Shown here: piece after piece, positions 8,513 to 16,658 of the stretch | Position numbering within the stretch: position 1 is the first letter of the stretch | How the letters are laid out: each line of letters starts with the position of its first letter | Source: Pseudogemmobacter hezensis | Lineage (GTDB): Bacteria > Pseudomonadota > Alphaproteobacteria > Rhodobacterales > Rhodobacteraceae | Assembly: GCF_013155295.1 (NCBI RefSeq) | Contig: NZ_JABJXT010000006.1 | Location: forward strand, 124,001 to 188,000 | Direction of reading: 5' to 3' | Length of the DNA: 64,000 nucleotides | Program-made: the position numbers and the translations under genes | The notes under the pieces: model-generated | The model's input: only the letters and a program-made list of their open reading frames with translations | Told to the model about the DNA's origin: nothing | Database searches by the model: none

Positions 8513-9883
8513 ATGAGGGAATCGGTTCAGGAACGCGACGAAGAGGCCGTGATCGCCGGGCTGGTGACCGATGTGCTGGAGGCGGTAGAGGGCGCGGATG
8601 CTGCGCGTCTGGATGCGCTTCTGGATCCGCTGCACCCGGCGGATATCGCCGATATTCTGGAACAGATCTCTCCGGCAGAGCGCAGCGGGCTGCTGGCGCT
8701 GTGGCACGGCGGCATTGATGGCGACGTGCTCTCTGAGATCGACGAGGCGATCCGCGAAGAGGTGATCGAGTCTCTGCCCGACAATGTCGTCGCCGAGGCG
8801 ATGCGCGAGCTTGATACCGATGATGTGGTTGATATCCTTGAGGATCTCGACCAGCCCGCCCAGGAGAAGATTCTCGAAGCGCTGGAGGATGCCGACCGGA
8901 TCGCGGTCGAGCAGGCGATGTCTTATCCCGAGGGCTCTGCCGGGCGTCTGATGCAGCGCGAGGTGGTGATCGCCCCCAGCCACTGGACGGTGGGCGAGGC
9001 CAGCGACTTCCTGCGCGGTGCCGACTGGCTGCCCGATCAGTTCTACCACGTGATCCTGGTCGATCCGAGGATGCGCCCGACGGGCTATGTCACGCTGGGG
9101 CGCATCCTGTCGGCCCCGCGTGAGGTGCTGCTGTGGGATCTGATCGAGGACAGTTTTCGCACCGTCAAAGCCAGGGATGAAGAGGCCGATGTCGCCTATT
9201 ACTTCAACCAGTATCACCTGATTTCCTGCCCGGTGGTCGATGAGGATGGCCGGCTGGTCGGCGTGATCACCATCGATGACGCGATGAATGTGCTGGATGA
9301 GGAACATGAAGAGGACATGCTGCGTCTGGCGCGGGTGTCGGATGATGCCTCGATCCAGGATGGGGTGCTGGTAACGGTGAAAAGCCGCATCCCCTGGCTG
9401 TTCATCAACCTGATCACCGCCAATATCTCGGCGCTGGTGATCGGCCAGTTCGAACATACGATCGGCCAGATCGTGATCCTGGCGGCACTGATGCCGATCA
9501 TTGCCTCGATGGGGGGGATCGCGGGGACGCAGGCGCTGACGATTGCGGTGCGCGCACTGGCGACGCGGGATCTGACGGTGTCGAATGCGATGCGGGTGGT
9601 GCGGCGCGAGGCGCTGGCGGGGCTGATCAATGGCTCGGTCTTTGCGGCTCTGATGGGGCTGGGGGGCTGGCTGATCCTCGGGATGCCGATGCTGGGGGTG
9701 GTGCTGGCGCTGGCGATGGTGATCAACCTGCTGGTGGCGGCGCTGGCGGGGATCCTGGTGCCGCTGGGGCTGGAGAGACTGGGCTTTGATCCGGCGCTGG
9801 CCTCTGGCACATTCGTAATGACGATGACCGATGTGATCGGCTTTTTCGCCTTCCTGGGGCTGGCAACGGTGGTTTTGCTATGA
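8513..9883 (+). CDS. mgtE: Magnesium transporter MgtE
   Basis: A 456-residue magnesium-gated Mg2+ channel of the inner membrane. In order: cytosolic MgtE N domain of helical repeats (about 35-130; LHPADIADILEQ), two CBS domains (about 135-260; IAPSHWTVGEASDFL, YYFNQYHLISCPVVDEDG), connecting helix, then a five-helix membrane domain (about 285-455). The last helix carries MTMTDVIGFFAFLG, with the conserved pore aspartate. The ATG at 8513 is preferred over a GTG two codons upstream because AGGAG sits five bases before it. The stop overlaps the start of the next gene (ATGA), implying co-translation. Confidence 0.93.
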   Translation: MRESVQERDEEAVIAGLVTDVLEAVEGADAARLDALLDPLHPADIADILEQISPAERSGLLALWHGGIDGDVLSEIDEAIREEVIESLPDNVVAEAMRELDTDDVVDILEDLDQPAQEKILEALEDADRIAVEQAMSYPEGSAGRLMQREVVIAPSHWTVGEASDFLRGADWLPDQFYHVILVDPRMRPTGYVTLGRILSAPREVLLWDLIEDSFRTVKARDEEADVAYYFNQYHLISCPVVDEDGRLVGVITIDDAMNVLDEEHEEDMLRLARVSDDASIQDGVLVTVKSRIPWLFINLITANISALVIGQFEHTIGQIVILAALMPIIASMGGIAGTQALTIAVRALATRDLTVSNAMRVVRREALAGLINGSVFAALMGLGGWLILGMPMLGVVLALAMVINLLVAALAGILVPLGLERLGFDPALASGTFVMTMTDVIGFFAFLGLATVVLL

Positions 9884-10425
9884 AGGACGTGAAATCCTCC
9901 GCGCGGGCGGCGGCAGCGGCGGCAAGAGCAGAGGCTTTCGCGCGGGGGCAGGGGCAGGCGGCAGAGCTGCTGGCGGATTTCCTGGCCGCGCATCGTGGCA
10001 AGGTGCTGTCAGGCTATATGCCCTTTCGCACCGAGATCGACCCTTTGCCCGCCATGGCCGCCCATCAGGGTCCGGTCGGCCTGCCGGTGATCCCCGGGCG
10101 CGATCAGCCGCTGCAGTTTCGGGAATGGAGCCCCGGCGCCCCCCTGATCGAAGGCGCGTTCAAAGCCCTGATCCCGGCCGAGGGCGCCTGGCTGGAGCCA
10201 GAGATCCTGATCGTGCCGATGCTGGCCTTTGACGCGCGTGGCTGCCGTCTGGGCTATGGCGGCGGGTTCTATGACCGGACGCTTGAGATGCTGCGTGCCC
10301 GCCGCCCGACACTGGCAGTTGGCTTTGCCTTCGATGCCCAGGAAGTGGCCGAGGTGCCGATCGAGGACACCGATCAGCGGCTGGATGTGATGGTGACCGA
10401 AAGCGGTGTGAGGGTCTTCGGTTGA
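9880..10425 (+). CDS. 5-formyltetrahydrofolate cyclo-ligase
   Basis: Predicted to convert 5-formyl-THF to 5,10-methenyl-THF with ATP, returning a storage folate to the one-carbon pool. The 181-residue product matches the family length. It has GYMPFRTEIDPLP near residue 46 and the hallmark GCRLGYGGGFYDRTLE near 122-137, the nucleotide/substrate-binding motif. The C-terminus EVPIEDTDQRLDVMVTE is also typical. Its ATG overlaps the mgtE stop by four bases, and its own stop overlaps a TTG start of the next gene. The functional link to mgtE is not obvious beyond a shared transcript. Confidence 0.9.
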   Translation: MKDVKSSARAAAAAARAEAFARGQGQAAELLADFLAAHRGKVLSGYMPFRTEIDPLPAMAAHQGPVGLPVIPGRDQPLQFREWSPGAPLIEGAFKALIPAEGAWLEPEILIVPMLAFDARGCRLGYGGGFYDRTLEMLRARRPTLAVGFAFDAQEVAEVPIEDTDQRLDVMVTESGVRVFG

Positions 10426-11066
10426 TCAGCAGCCCCCTGGGCCTGATCTGGCGCCGTCCGGTCTGGTGCCGTTCGCTCTGGAACTGTCCGGGCTGGATGG
10501 GCGCGGTCGGCCTTGCCGCGACGGCGCTGGCAGCCGCCCCTGGATTTGCAGGCTGTTTCACCACCACTGACCTGCCGAAGCGCGCGATCTATGAAGGCGG
10601 CAGCACGCTTGACTATATCGCGGTCGAGGATGAGGTGCTGACCTATCAATCGGGCGAGGTGGTGTCACGTATGGCATCCGGGCTTTGGCCGATTGATATA
10701 AAGACGCCAGGGTTTACAGTGACTTATGACTGGGATGGCGATCTTCCCGACCTCGCAGCGATCCGGGATGCCGGTGGCAGTCTTAGCCGCAATGCAATGA
10801 TGAAGCGTGGCAAGGGCGCATCCGGGAAGGTCTCTCTCGCCGTTGAAATCCTTGGCCAGGAGGATGTGGTCTGGGAGGATTGCATCTATAAGGCCTGGCG
10901 GCTTCGCAAGGTGGTGACTGCGGCGGATGGCAAGACAATCTCGGATGGGACGATGGTATTCGCGCCCTCGGCTTTCATTGCCTTTTCCACCGAGGCGATT
11001 GATCCGGCCGACGGAAGCTCATCGCTGTTTCGGCTGAAAGCGCTGGAACAGGGCGAAGCCCCCTGA
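10422..11066 (+). CDS. Uncharacterised exported protein
   Basis: A 214-residue protein of unrecognised family. The N-terminus has basic and aromatic residues (IWRRPVWCR) followed by a hydrophobic run (MGAVGLAATALAAAPGFAG) that reads as a signal peptide or membrane anchor. The rest is a soluble beta-rich pattern (TYDWDGDLPDL, WEDCIYKAWRL) suggesting a periplasmic domain. The TTG at 10422 is chosen because GAGGG lies seven bases upstream and it gives the same four-base overlap seen one gene earlier. An ATG at 10497 would leave the hydrophobic run at the very start but has no ribosome binding site. It probably ends the mgtE transcript. Confidence 0.6.
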   Translation: MISSPLGLIWRRPVWCRSLWNCPGWMGAVGLAATALAAAPGFAGCFTTTDLPKRAIYEGGSTLDYIAVEDEVLTYQSGEVVSRMASGLWPIDIKTPGFTVTYDWDGDLPDLAAIRDAGGSLSRNAMMKRGKGASGKVSLAVEILGQEDVVWEDCIYKAWRLRKVVTAADGKTISDGTMVFAPSAFIAFSTEAIDPADGSSSLFRLKALEQGEAP

Positions 11067-11211
11067 GCGGGATCGCTTGGCCGGCAATCCCTGCCCATAA
11101 CATCAAAGGGAAGAGGCGTGTTTCCTGCGCCTATCCCCCTGGCTTATGCAGCCATTCTGTGTTGCGCCCCGCCAGGGGCACAAACGCAGGCACGCGCAGG
11201 CACGACGGCGC

Positions 11212-12537
11212 TTAGTGCGAGAACTCGGATTCTGCCACGAACATATTGCCCCAGGCGCGGTCGATCAGCTCTGGCGTCATCTGGTTCGGGATGCCCTCAA
11301 ACTGGCAGATCGAGATCATCTGGTCGATCAGGAAGGTCGGCTGGTAATTGGCGAAATTCATGTCGATGGTCGGATATTTGACCTTCAGCAGATGCATCAG
11401 TGCCCGCTCGTCCAGCGGCATTTTCTTTTTGCGGGCGACCATGGCGAAGATCTTCAGGAACATCTCCTGGCTGGGGCCGTCGATCAGGATCTTGAAGAAG
11501 ATCCGCCGCAAAGCCGCGCCGTCGAAGATCTGGTTGGGGTGGAAGTTGGTCGAGAAAATCACCAGCGTGTCAAAGGGCACGGTGAATTTCTCACCCGACT
11601 GCAGCGCCAGAATATCGCGGCTTTCTTCCAGCGGCACGATCCAGCGGTTGACGATCTTTTGCGGCGGCTCGGCCTGGCGACCAAGGTCGTCGATGATGAA
11701 GATGCCGCCGGTCGCCTTCAGCTGCAAAGGGGCCTGATAGGTGCGCGCAACCGGGTTATAGGCCAGATCAAGCATGTCAAGCGACAGCTCACCCCCGGTG
11801 ATCACCGAGGGGCGCTCACAATAGACATAGCGGTTGTCAAAGCGGTTCGAGGTGCGGCGCAGGGAATTCGGATCATCCACCGCCGCCTCTGCTGCGGCAT
11901 GGACGATCGGGTCATAGACCGAGATCACCTGGCCGGAATATTCAATGGCACGCGGCACATAGACCTTATCGCCAATCGCCTTGCGGATCCCGTGCGAGAT
12001 AGAGGACTTGCCGTTGCCGGGCGGGCCATACATCAGGATAGAGCGCCCCGAGGTCACCGCAGGGCCAAGGTTGCCGATCAGATCGGGGGGCAGGATCAGC
12101 CCGCCCATCCCATGCATCAGCTGCTCGCGGTTGAGGCTGATGTTGCGGATCGACTGGCGCTTGATCTGTTCGCTGTATTGATCCAGCGGCACCGGGACCG
12201 CGCCATAATATTCCGATTGCGCCAGCGCATCCAGCGCCCGGGCCTTGCCGGCATCGGTCAGCTGAAAGCCCATCTCATTGCCGGATCCCGCATGCATGGT
12301 GCCGGTCGCCTCCAGCAGGCGCTGGCTGCGGGCGAGGTCGATCAGCTCTTGCGTCAGCGGCACCGGCAGCGCGATGGCCTGGGCGATTTTCGAGCACAGA
12401 TCCAGATTGGTGCGGAACATCGTTTTCAGCAGGATATCGCGCAGCATCACCACGCCGATGCCCGTATCGGCCAGCGATTTCGGCGAAGGCGGGGATTGCA
12501 CGCCCACTGTTCCGGTATTTGTCAGCTGAACATTCAT
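11212..12537 (-). CDS. AAA+ ATPase linked to the Tad pilus locus
   Basis: A 441-residue ATPase with Walker A GPPGNGKSS near residue 173, Walker B IFIIDDLGR near 280, and a sensor-like segment VIFSTNFHPNQIFDGAALRR. The N-terminal 150 residues are helical without a known motif (GIGVVMLRDILLKTM, PLTQELIDLA). Proteins of this type recur next to tad genes in Rhodobacterales; a role in pilus assembly or its regulation is inferred from place only. The ATG at 12537 begins MNVQLTN. The upstream in-frame start gives a charged, low-complexity extension and is rejected. A terminator lies between this gene and cpaA, so it probably has its own promoter. Confidence 0.75.
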   Translation of the reverse strand: MNVQLTNTGTVGVQSPPSPKSLADTGIGVVMLRDILLKTMFRTNLDLCSKIAQAIALPVPLTQELIDLARSQRLLEATGTMHAGSGNEMGFQLTDAGKARALDALAQSEYYGAVPVPLDQYSEQIKRQSIRNISLNREQLMHGMGGLILPPDLIGNLGPAVTSGRSILMYGPPGNGKSSISHGIRKAIGDKVYVPRAIEYSGQVISVYDPIVHAAAEAAVDDPNSLRRTSNRFDNRYVYCERPSVITGGELSLDMLDLAYNPVARTYQAPLQLKATGGIFIIDDLGRQAEPPQKIVNRWIVPLEESRDILALQSGEKFTVPFDTLVIFSTNFHPNQIFDGAALRRIFFKILIDGPSQEMFLKIFAMVARKKKMPLDERALMHLLKVKYPTIDMNFANYQPTFLIDQMISICQFEGIPNQMTPELIDRAWGNMFVAESEFSH

Positions 12538-12610
12538 GACCACAGGCCCCCGCGTCGCGCCCCATCGCGCATTTGAACTCTGCCGTCCCCGTCGCAAGGC
12601 GCGACAGGGC

Positions 12611-12646
12611 GGAAAACAAAAGGGCCGTCACGGTGGGTGACGGCCC
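12611..12646 (-). terminator. Rho-independent terminator after the prepilin peptidase gene
   Basis: A perfect 9-bp stem (GGGCCGTCA/TGACGGCCC, 12622-12646) followed on the minus strand by TTTTGTTTTCC. It lies 30 bases after the cpaA stop and ends the leftward tad transcript before the AAA+ gene. Confidence 0.85.
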
Positions 12647-12675
12647 GCTTGTGCAGGAGTTTGCAGGAAATAATG

Positions 12676-13176
12676 TCAGCCTTTGGGCAGGAAGGCGGCG
12701 AGAAGATAAACAATCAGCATCATCGCCAGCGCCAGCCCCATCGGGAATTTTCCCGAGCTCCAGCTGACCCAATCGGGCGCGATCCGCAAAACGAAGGGGA
12801 TCTTGCGGGCGATGCGCTGCAAGACCAGCGCCAGAATCGAGCAGACCGCGTAAAGCACCGCAATACGGACCGGATCGCCGCCAACAAAGACGCCCGACAT
12901 GGCGGCCGCGAATTTCGCATCCCCCGCGCCGAACAGCCCGATCGCATTGCCGAAAAAGCCCAAGACCAGCACGATCGCCATGATCGCAAAGCCCCAGAGC
13001 CAAAGGGTCATGCCGACCGCAGGCCAGCCAAGAAAGACCCAGACCGCAATCATCGCCAGGCAGGCGTCATTGCGGATCTTCATGAATTTCAGGTCGGTCC
13101 AGGCGACCCAGATGGCGATTGGCAGGCAAAAGGGCAAAAGCCACAGGGCCTGTGTGACGGTTGGGTTCAGATACAT
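12676..13176 (-). CDS. cpaA: Prepilin peptidase CpaA/TadV (A24 family)
   Basis: An aspartic prepilin peptidase of the inner membrane that removes the leader from Flp pilins. The 166-residue protein has about six hydrophobic segments. It shows the two catalytic aspartates of the family: one in AWTDLKFMKIRN (about residue 27) and one in GAGDAKF (about 86, the GxGD motif). Length fits the minimal CpaA/TadV type without the methylase domain of PilD. It starts one base after the tadD stop (TAGCATG), so the two are coupled. Substrates are probably the two pilins at 22.9-23.6 kb. Confidence 0.9.
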   Translation of the reverse strand: MYLNPTVTQALWLLPFCLPIAIWVAWTDLKFMKIRNDACLAMIAVWVFLGWPAVGMTLWLWGFAIMAIVLVLGFFGNAIGLFGAGDAKFAAAMSGVFVGGDPVRIAVLYAVCSILALVLQRIARKIPFVLRIAPDWVSWSSGKFPMGLALAMMLIVYLLAAFLPKG

Positions 13177-13177
13177 G

Positions 13178-14035
13178 CTATTGCTTCACATTGGCGTCGA
13201 GCGCCGCAAGGCTGCGGGCTGCGGCTTCGAAATATTGCGGGTGGGTGTCAATGGCCTGCTGCAGCAGCCCTTTTCCGGTGGTGACATCGCCCTGTTTGAT
13301 CGCGGCCAGCGCCATGGTGTAAAGCAGCTCGGCGCGCTCGGGCTGGGTCATATCGACGACCGGAAGGTCATATTTGCGCTGCGCGGCCCGGGCCATGACC
13401 AGGTTGTTTTTCGAGGTGAAAAGCGAGGGGTCATAGGTCAGCGCCTGCTGGAACAGCCGCTCGGCGCCAGGGTAATCCTTGCGCGTCAGTTTGGAAAATC
13501 CCCAGTTGTTGTAAATGCCAGAGGGGCGGGTGGTCAGGCCTGCCGCGATCTCATAAAAGCTGTCGGCCTTTTTCCAGTTCTTTTCGCTGTCGGCGACCAT
13601 CGCTTCAAGGCGGTAGCGGTCATAGGTTTCATGGGTCGGCGGCACGCTGGCCAGCGTCGCCTTGGCGCGGGGCCAGTCATTGGCGCGGATCTGGGCATCG
13701 GCCAGCATCACCCGGTCTTCGGGGCCGCTGCCTGCAGAGGCGATAACCTTTTCCCAGACCTGGGTGGCCTCGGTCGATTTTCCCGCGCGTGTCAGCGATT
13801 TGCCAAGACCGCGCATCAGATCCAGATTGTCGGGCTTCTTGTCCAGCTCGCTGCGGAAATAGGCGACCGATTCATTGGGGTCGCCCGCCGTCAGCATCAC
13901 CTCATTGAGGTTGTTCTGATCGACCGCCGTTATGTCATTGATGGCGCGCTGGACCTCGGCATCTTTGTTGCCTGCACAGCCAGCAAGAATGACCGTGCCG
14001 CCAAGGCACAGTGTCGCTAAAACCAGGTGGCGCAT
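13178..14035 (-). CDS. tadD: TPR lipoprotein TadD (pilotin-like)
   Basis: A 285-residue lipoprotein: the lipobox is in LGGTVILAGCAG with Cys20 as lipidation site. Tetratricopeptide repeats follow across about residues 55-270 (PDNLDLMRGLGKSLTRAG, GIYNNWGFSKLTRKDY, LLYTMALAAIKQGD). TadD proteins help the secretin reach or assemble in the outer membrane. An AAAGGA site precedes the start. It lies between a second TPR lipoprotein and cpaA. Confidence 0.85.
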   Translation of the reverse strand: MRHLVLATLCLGGTVILAGCAGNKDAEVQRAINDITAVDQNNLNEVMLTAGDPNESVAYFRSELDKKPDNLDLMRGLGKSLTRAGKSTEATQVWEKVIASAGSGPEDRVMLADAQIRANDWPRAKATLASVPPTHETYDRYRLEAMVADSEKNWKKADSFYEIAAGLTTRPSGIYNNWGFSKLTRKDYPGAERLFQQALTYDPSLFTSKNNLVMARAAQRKYDLPVVDMTQPERAELLYTMALAAIKQGDVTTGKGLLQQAIDTHPQYFEAAARSLAALDANVKQ

Positions 14036-14125
14036 TTCTCTGCGTCCTTTATCTTTTACTGCCCAAAAGCAGGCGATCCCAGTCTTTTGATCCGTGTCTT
14101 TTGACCCGTGTCCTGAACCCGTGTC

Positions 14126-14683
14126 TTAAAGCTGCGTCAGAAGCACGAATTGCCCCTTCTCGCGGCGGACCAGCTGGAATTCGCCTTTTTCCTCGCTGCT
14201 ATCATACACCGTTGCCTCGGTTCGCGCGATAGCCAGTTTCAGATTGTCGCGGATCGAGTCCGATTGGCCACTGTCAAGCGCATAGGCCTGCTGGAACACC
14301 AGCCGCGCCTCGCCGGTCTTGCCGCGCTCCATCAGCACGACGCCCAGATTGTTCAGCGCGGGCACGAAGGTTTCATCGGCCTCAAGCGCGCGGCGCAGCA
14401 CCTGTTCGGCCTGTCCCAGCCGCCCAAGCGCCAGATTGGCCGAGCCGATGGCCGAAAGCGTATCGACCGAGACCCCATCTTCGGCGGCGGCGCGGTAATA
14501 GGCCTTCAGGGCCAGCTCTGCCTCGCCCGCCTCAAGCAGGCGGTGCCCGACCAGCAAGCCGTCAACCGCCTTGCCCTTTGGATCGACGCGGATCCCGTCC
14601 TTGCCAGATGTGCCAAAGCCGCCCATGTCTCCACAGGCGGCCAGCATCAAAACGATCAGCAAAAAACTGGCTGATACTTTCAC
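14126..14683 (-). CDS. Second TPR lipoprotein of the tad locus
   Basis: A 185-residue lipoprotein with a short signal ending LMLAACGD (lipid Cys near 17) and about three TPR units (GHRLLEAGEAELALKAYYRA, LSAIGSANLALGRLGQAEQVL, NNLGVVLMERGKTGEARLVF). The start is a GTG seven bases after the tadC stop, with GAGGG on the minus strand upstream. It is probably a partner or paralogue of TadD in assembling the secretin; this is inference from domain type and place. Confidence 0.8.
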   Translation of the reverse strand: MKVSASFLLIVLMLAACGDMGGFGTSGKDGIRVDPKGKAVDGLLVGHRLLEAGEAELALKAYYRAAAEDGVSVDTLSAIGSANLALGRLGQAEQVLRRALEADETFVPALNNLGVVLMERGKTGEARLVFQQAYALDSGQSDSIRDNLKLAIARTEATVYDSSEEKGEFQLVRREKGQFVLLTQL

Positions 14684-14690
14684 ATTACCC

Positions 14691-15671
14691 TCATTGACCG
14701 CCCATTTCCCCCAGCATGGTCACGATACCCCAGACCGAAGGTCCGATCAGGATAATCAGCAGAGGCGGAACTGTGAACATCATAGTTCCAAGCGTCAGCT
14801 TTGTCGGCAGCATATTTGCCTTTTCTTCGGCGCGCATGATCCGTTTGTCACGCATATCGGCGGAATAGACCCGCAGCGCCTCGGAAACGGGGGTACCAAA
14901 GGTGGCCGACTGGATCAGCGTCGTCACGAAAGAGGAAACATCCGGGATGCCGACGCGGTCTGACATGTCGCGCAGCACCTGGGTGCGCTCTTTCCCGGCC
15001 TTTACCTCCTGGGCGACCAGGTCGAATTCATCGGCCAGCGCCGGATAGCCAGCCCGGCTTTCCTTGCCGACGCGGATGATCGACTGATCCAGCGCCTGGC
15101 CCGCCTCGACGCAGACCAGCATCATGTCCAGCGCATCGGGAAAGCCCTGAATGATCTCATTCTTGCGCTTCTCCACCCGCTTATTGACCCAGTATTGCGG
15201 CAGGTAGTAACCGGCAATCGCGGGGATCGCGGCATAGATCAGCATCGACTGTGTCGAGGTCTCTTCGGTGGCCGTCGACATCACATAGACCAGCCCCAGC
15301 ACAATCCCGGTAACACCCAGAACCATTTTGGCGGCGTGGAAAATCCGCACGGCCCCTTTGTCAGGATAGCCGGCCCGCATCAGCGTCAGCCGCAGCGCCG
15401 ACATCTCTTCGGCCTTTTGCGGCTCCAGCAGATGGGCGTATTTTTCAAGGCGGTCGCCCGCGCTGGTGCGGCGCAGCTTGCCGGAACCGGCATTTTTGCC
15501 GCCCACCGCACGCGCGTTCTGGCTGCCCAGCTCGGCAAAGCGGTCGCGCTGTTTCTTCATCATGGTCGGCAGGGCGACCAGAACCAGCACGATACCAATT
15601 CCGGCGATCAGGATCAGCGGCCCCAGCGGCCCCAGGATACCTGTCAGCGTGTCATTGATGGATTGGAGCAT
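14691..15671 (-). CDS. tadC: Type II/IV secretion inner-membrane protein TadC
   Basis: A 326-residue GspF-fold platform protein. It has an N-terminal membrane helix (GPLILIAGIGIVLVLVALP), a cytosolic region with PQKAEEMSALRLTLMRAGYP, a GspF domain (FPDALDMMLVCVEAGQALDQSI, about 165-300) and a C-terminal membrane segment (MMFTVPPLLIILIGPSVW). It works with TadB as the platform on which CpaF acts. GAGG lies just upstream, and the gap to the tadB stop is nine bases, so the genes are co-translated. Confidence 0.9.
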   Translation of the reverse strand: MLQSINDTLTGILGPLGPLILIAGIGIVLVLVALPTMMKKQRDRFAELGSQNARAVGGKNAGSGKLRRTSAGDRLEKYAHLLEPQKAEEMSALRLTLMRAGYPDKGAVRIFHAAKMVLGVTGIVLGLVYVMSTATEETSTQSMLIYAAIPAIAGYYLPQYWVNKRVEKRKNEIIQGFPDALDMMLVCVEAGQALDQSIIRVGKESRAGYPALADEFDLVAQEVKAGKERTQVLRDMSDRVGIPDVSSFVTTLIQSATFGTPVSEALRVYSADMRDKRIMRAEEKANMLPTKLTLGTMMFTVPPLLIILIGPSVWGIVTMLGEMGGQ

Positions 15672-15680
15672 GGTCGCGCC

Positions 15681-16649
15681 TCAGACTTTGATATTGACCA
15701 TGATCTTCATGAAGATCACGTTGATGACGAGGAAGGCACAGACCACCAGGGCGGCCGGAACAAAGACCGGGGTCTCTTTGACGCCGTCGTAATAGTCGGG
15801 CTTGATCATGTTGATCATGACCAGCGCGAGGATCGGGAAGGCCGAGAGGAACATGCCGGACCATTTCGCCTCGGCGGTGATGGCACGAACCTTGCGGAAC
15901 AGTTTGAACCGGGCCCGCACCACTTTCGACAGGCCGTCGAGGATCTCGGCAAGGTTGCCGCCCGATTGCGCCTGGATGGTCACTGCCACCGCAAGGAAGC
16001 GCAGATCCTGGCTGTCCATCCGCTCGGCAAAGGCCTTCAGGCTGTCGGGCATATTGGCGCCATAGGCCGTCTCATCAGAGATCACGCCAAATTCGGTGCC
16101 AAGCGGATCGGGGATCTCTTTCGAGACGATGCTGACGGCGGTGGGGAAGGGGTTGCCCACCCTGAGCGAGCGCACCATCAGGTCAATCGCATCGGGAAGC
16201 TGCTCTTCCATCAGGCTCATACGCTTTTTGGCCTTGCCATTGACCCAGACATAGACGCCGCCCACGCCCATGCCGATGGCAACCAGCACCCGCACGCCAA
16301 AGGCGGCGCCGGTTCCGACGGTCAGCAGCAGGAAGGCAAAGACCGACACCGCGCCCATGATCCCGATCAGCTGAATGGGCGAGAAAGCGATATTCGCCCG
16401 CTGCGCCTTTTTCGCCAGGATCGAGTAAAGCGGAATGTTCCTTGCATTCATATGCTGGTTCATCTCCTTGCGGAGTTGGGCCAGCACCTGTTCGCGGTTC
16501 GAATTCTTCTCAAGCAGCGTCAGACGCCGCGAGATGCGGTTGTTCAGGCTGATCGATTTGCCAAAGACCGTGAGGTAGACGCCCTCGACCAGCACAATGA
16601 CGGCAACGAAGATGACAATATAGATAAGCGGTGCGATCGAAAGTGTCAT
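15681..16649 (-). CDS. tadB: Type II/IV secretion inner-membrane protein TadB
   Basis: A 322-residue GspF-fold platform protein and partner of TadC. It starts with a membrane helix (IAPLIYIVIFVAVIVLVEGVYL) and has two further hydrophobic segments near 100-130. The GspF domain contains LPDAIDLMVRSLRVGNPFP and QAQSGGNLAEILDGLSKVVR, and the C-terminus is a membrane helix. The spacing to cpaF is nine bases and AAGG precedes the start. It anchors the CpaF motor in the inner membrane. Confidence 0.9.
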   Translation of the reverse strand: MTLSIAPLIYIVIFVAVIVLVEGVYLTVFGKSISLNNRISRRLTLLEKNSNREQVLAQLRKEMNQHMNARNIPLYSILAKKAQRANIAFSPIQLIGIMGAVSVFAFLLLTVGTGAAFGVRVLVAIGMGVGGVYVWVNGKAKKRMSLMEEQLPDAIDLMVRSLRVGNPFPTAVSIVSKEIPDPLGTEFGVISDETAYGANMPDSLKAFAERMDSQDLRFLAVAVTIQAQSGGNLAEILDGLSKVVRARFKLFRKVRAITAEAKWSGMFLSAFPILALVMINMIKPDYYDGVKETPVFVPAALVVCAFLVINVIFMKIMVNIKV

Positions 16650-16658
16650 TGGCGTGCC

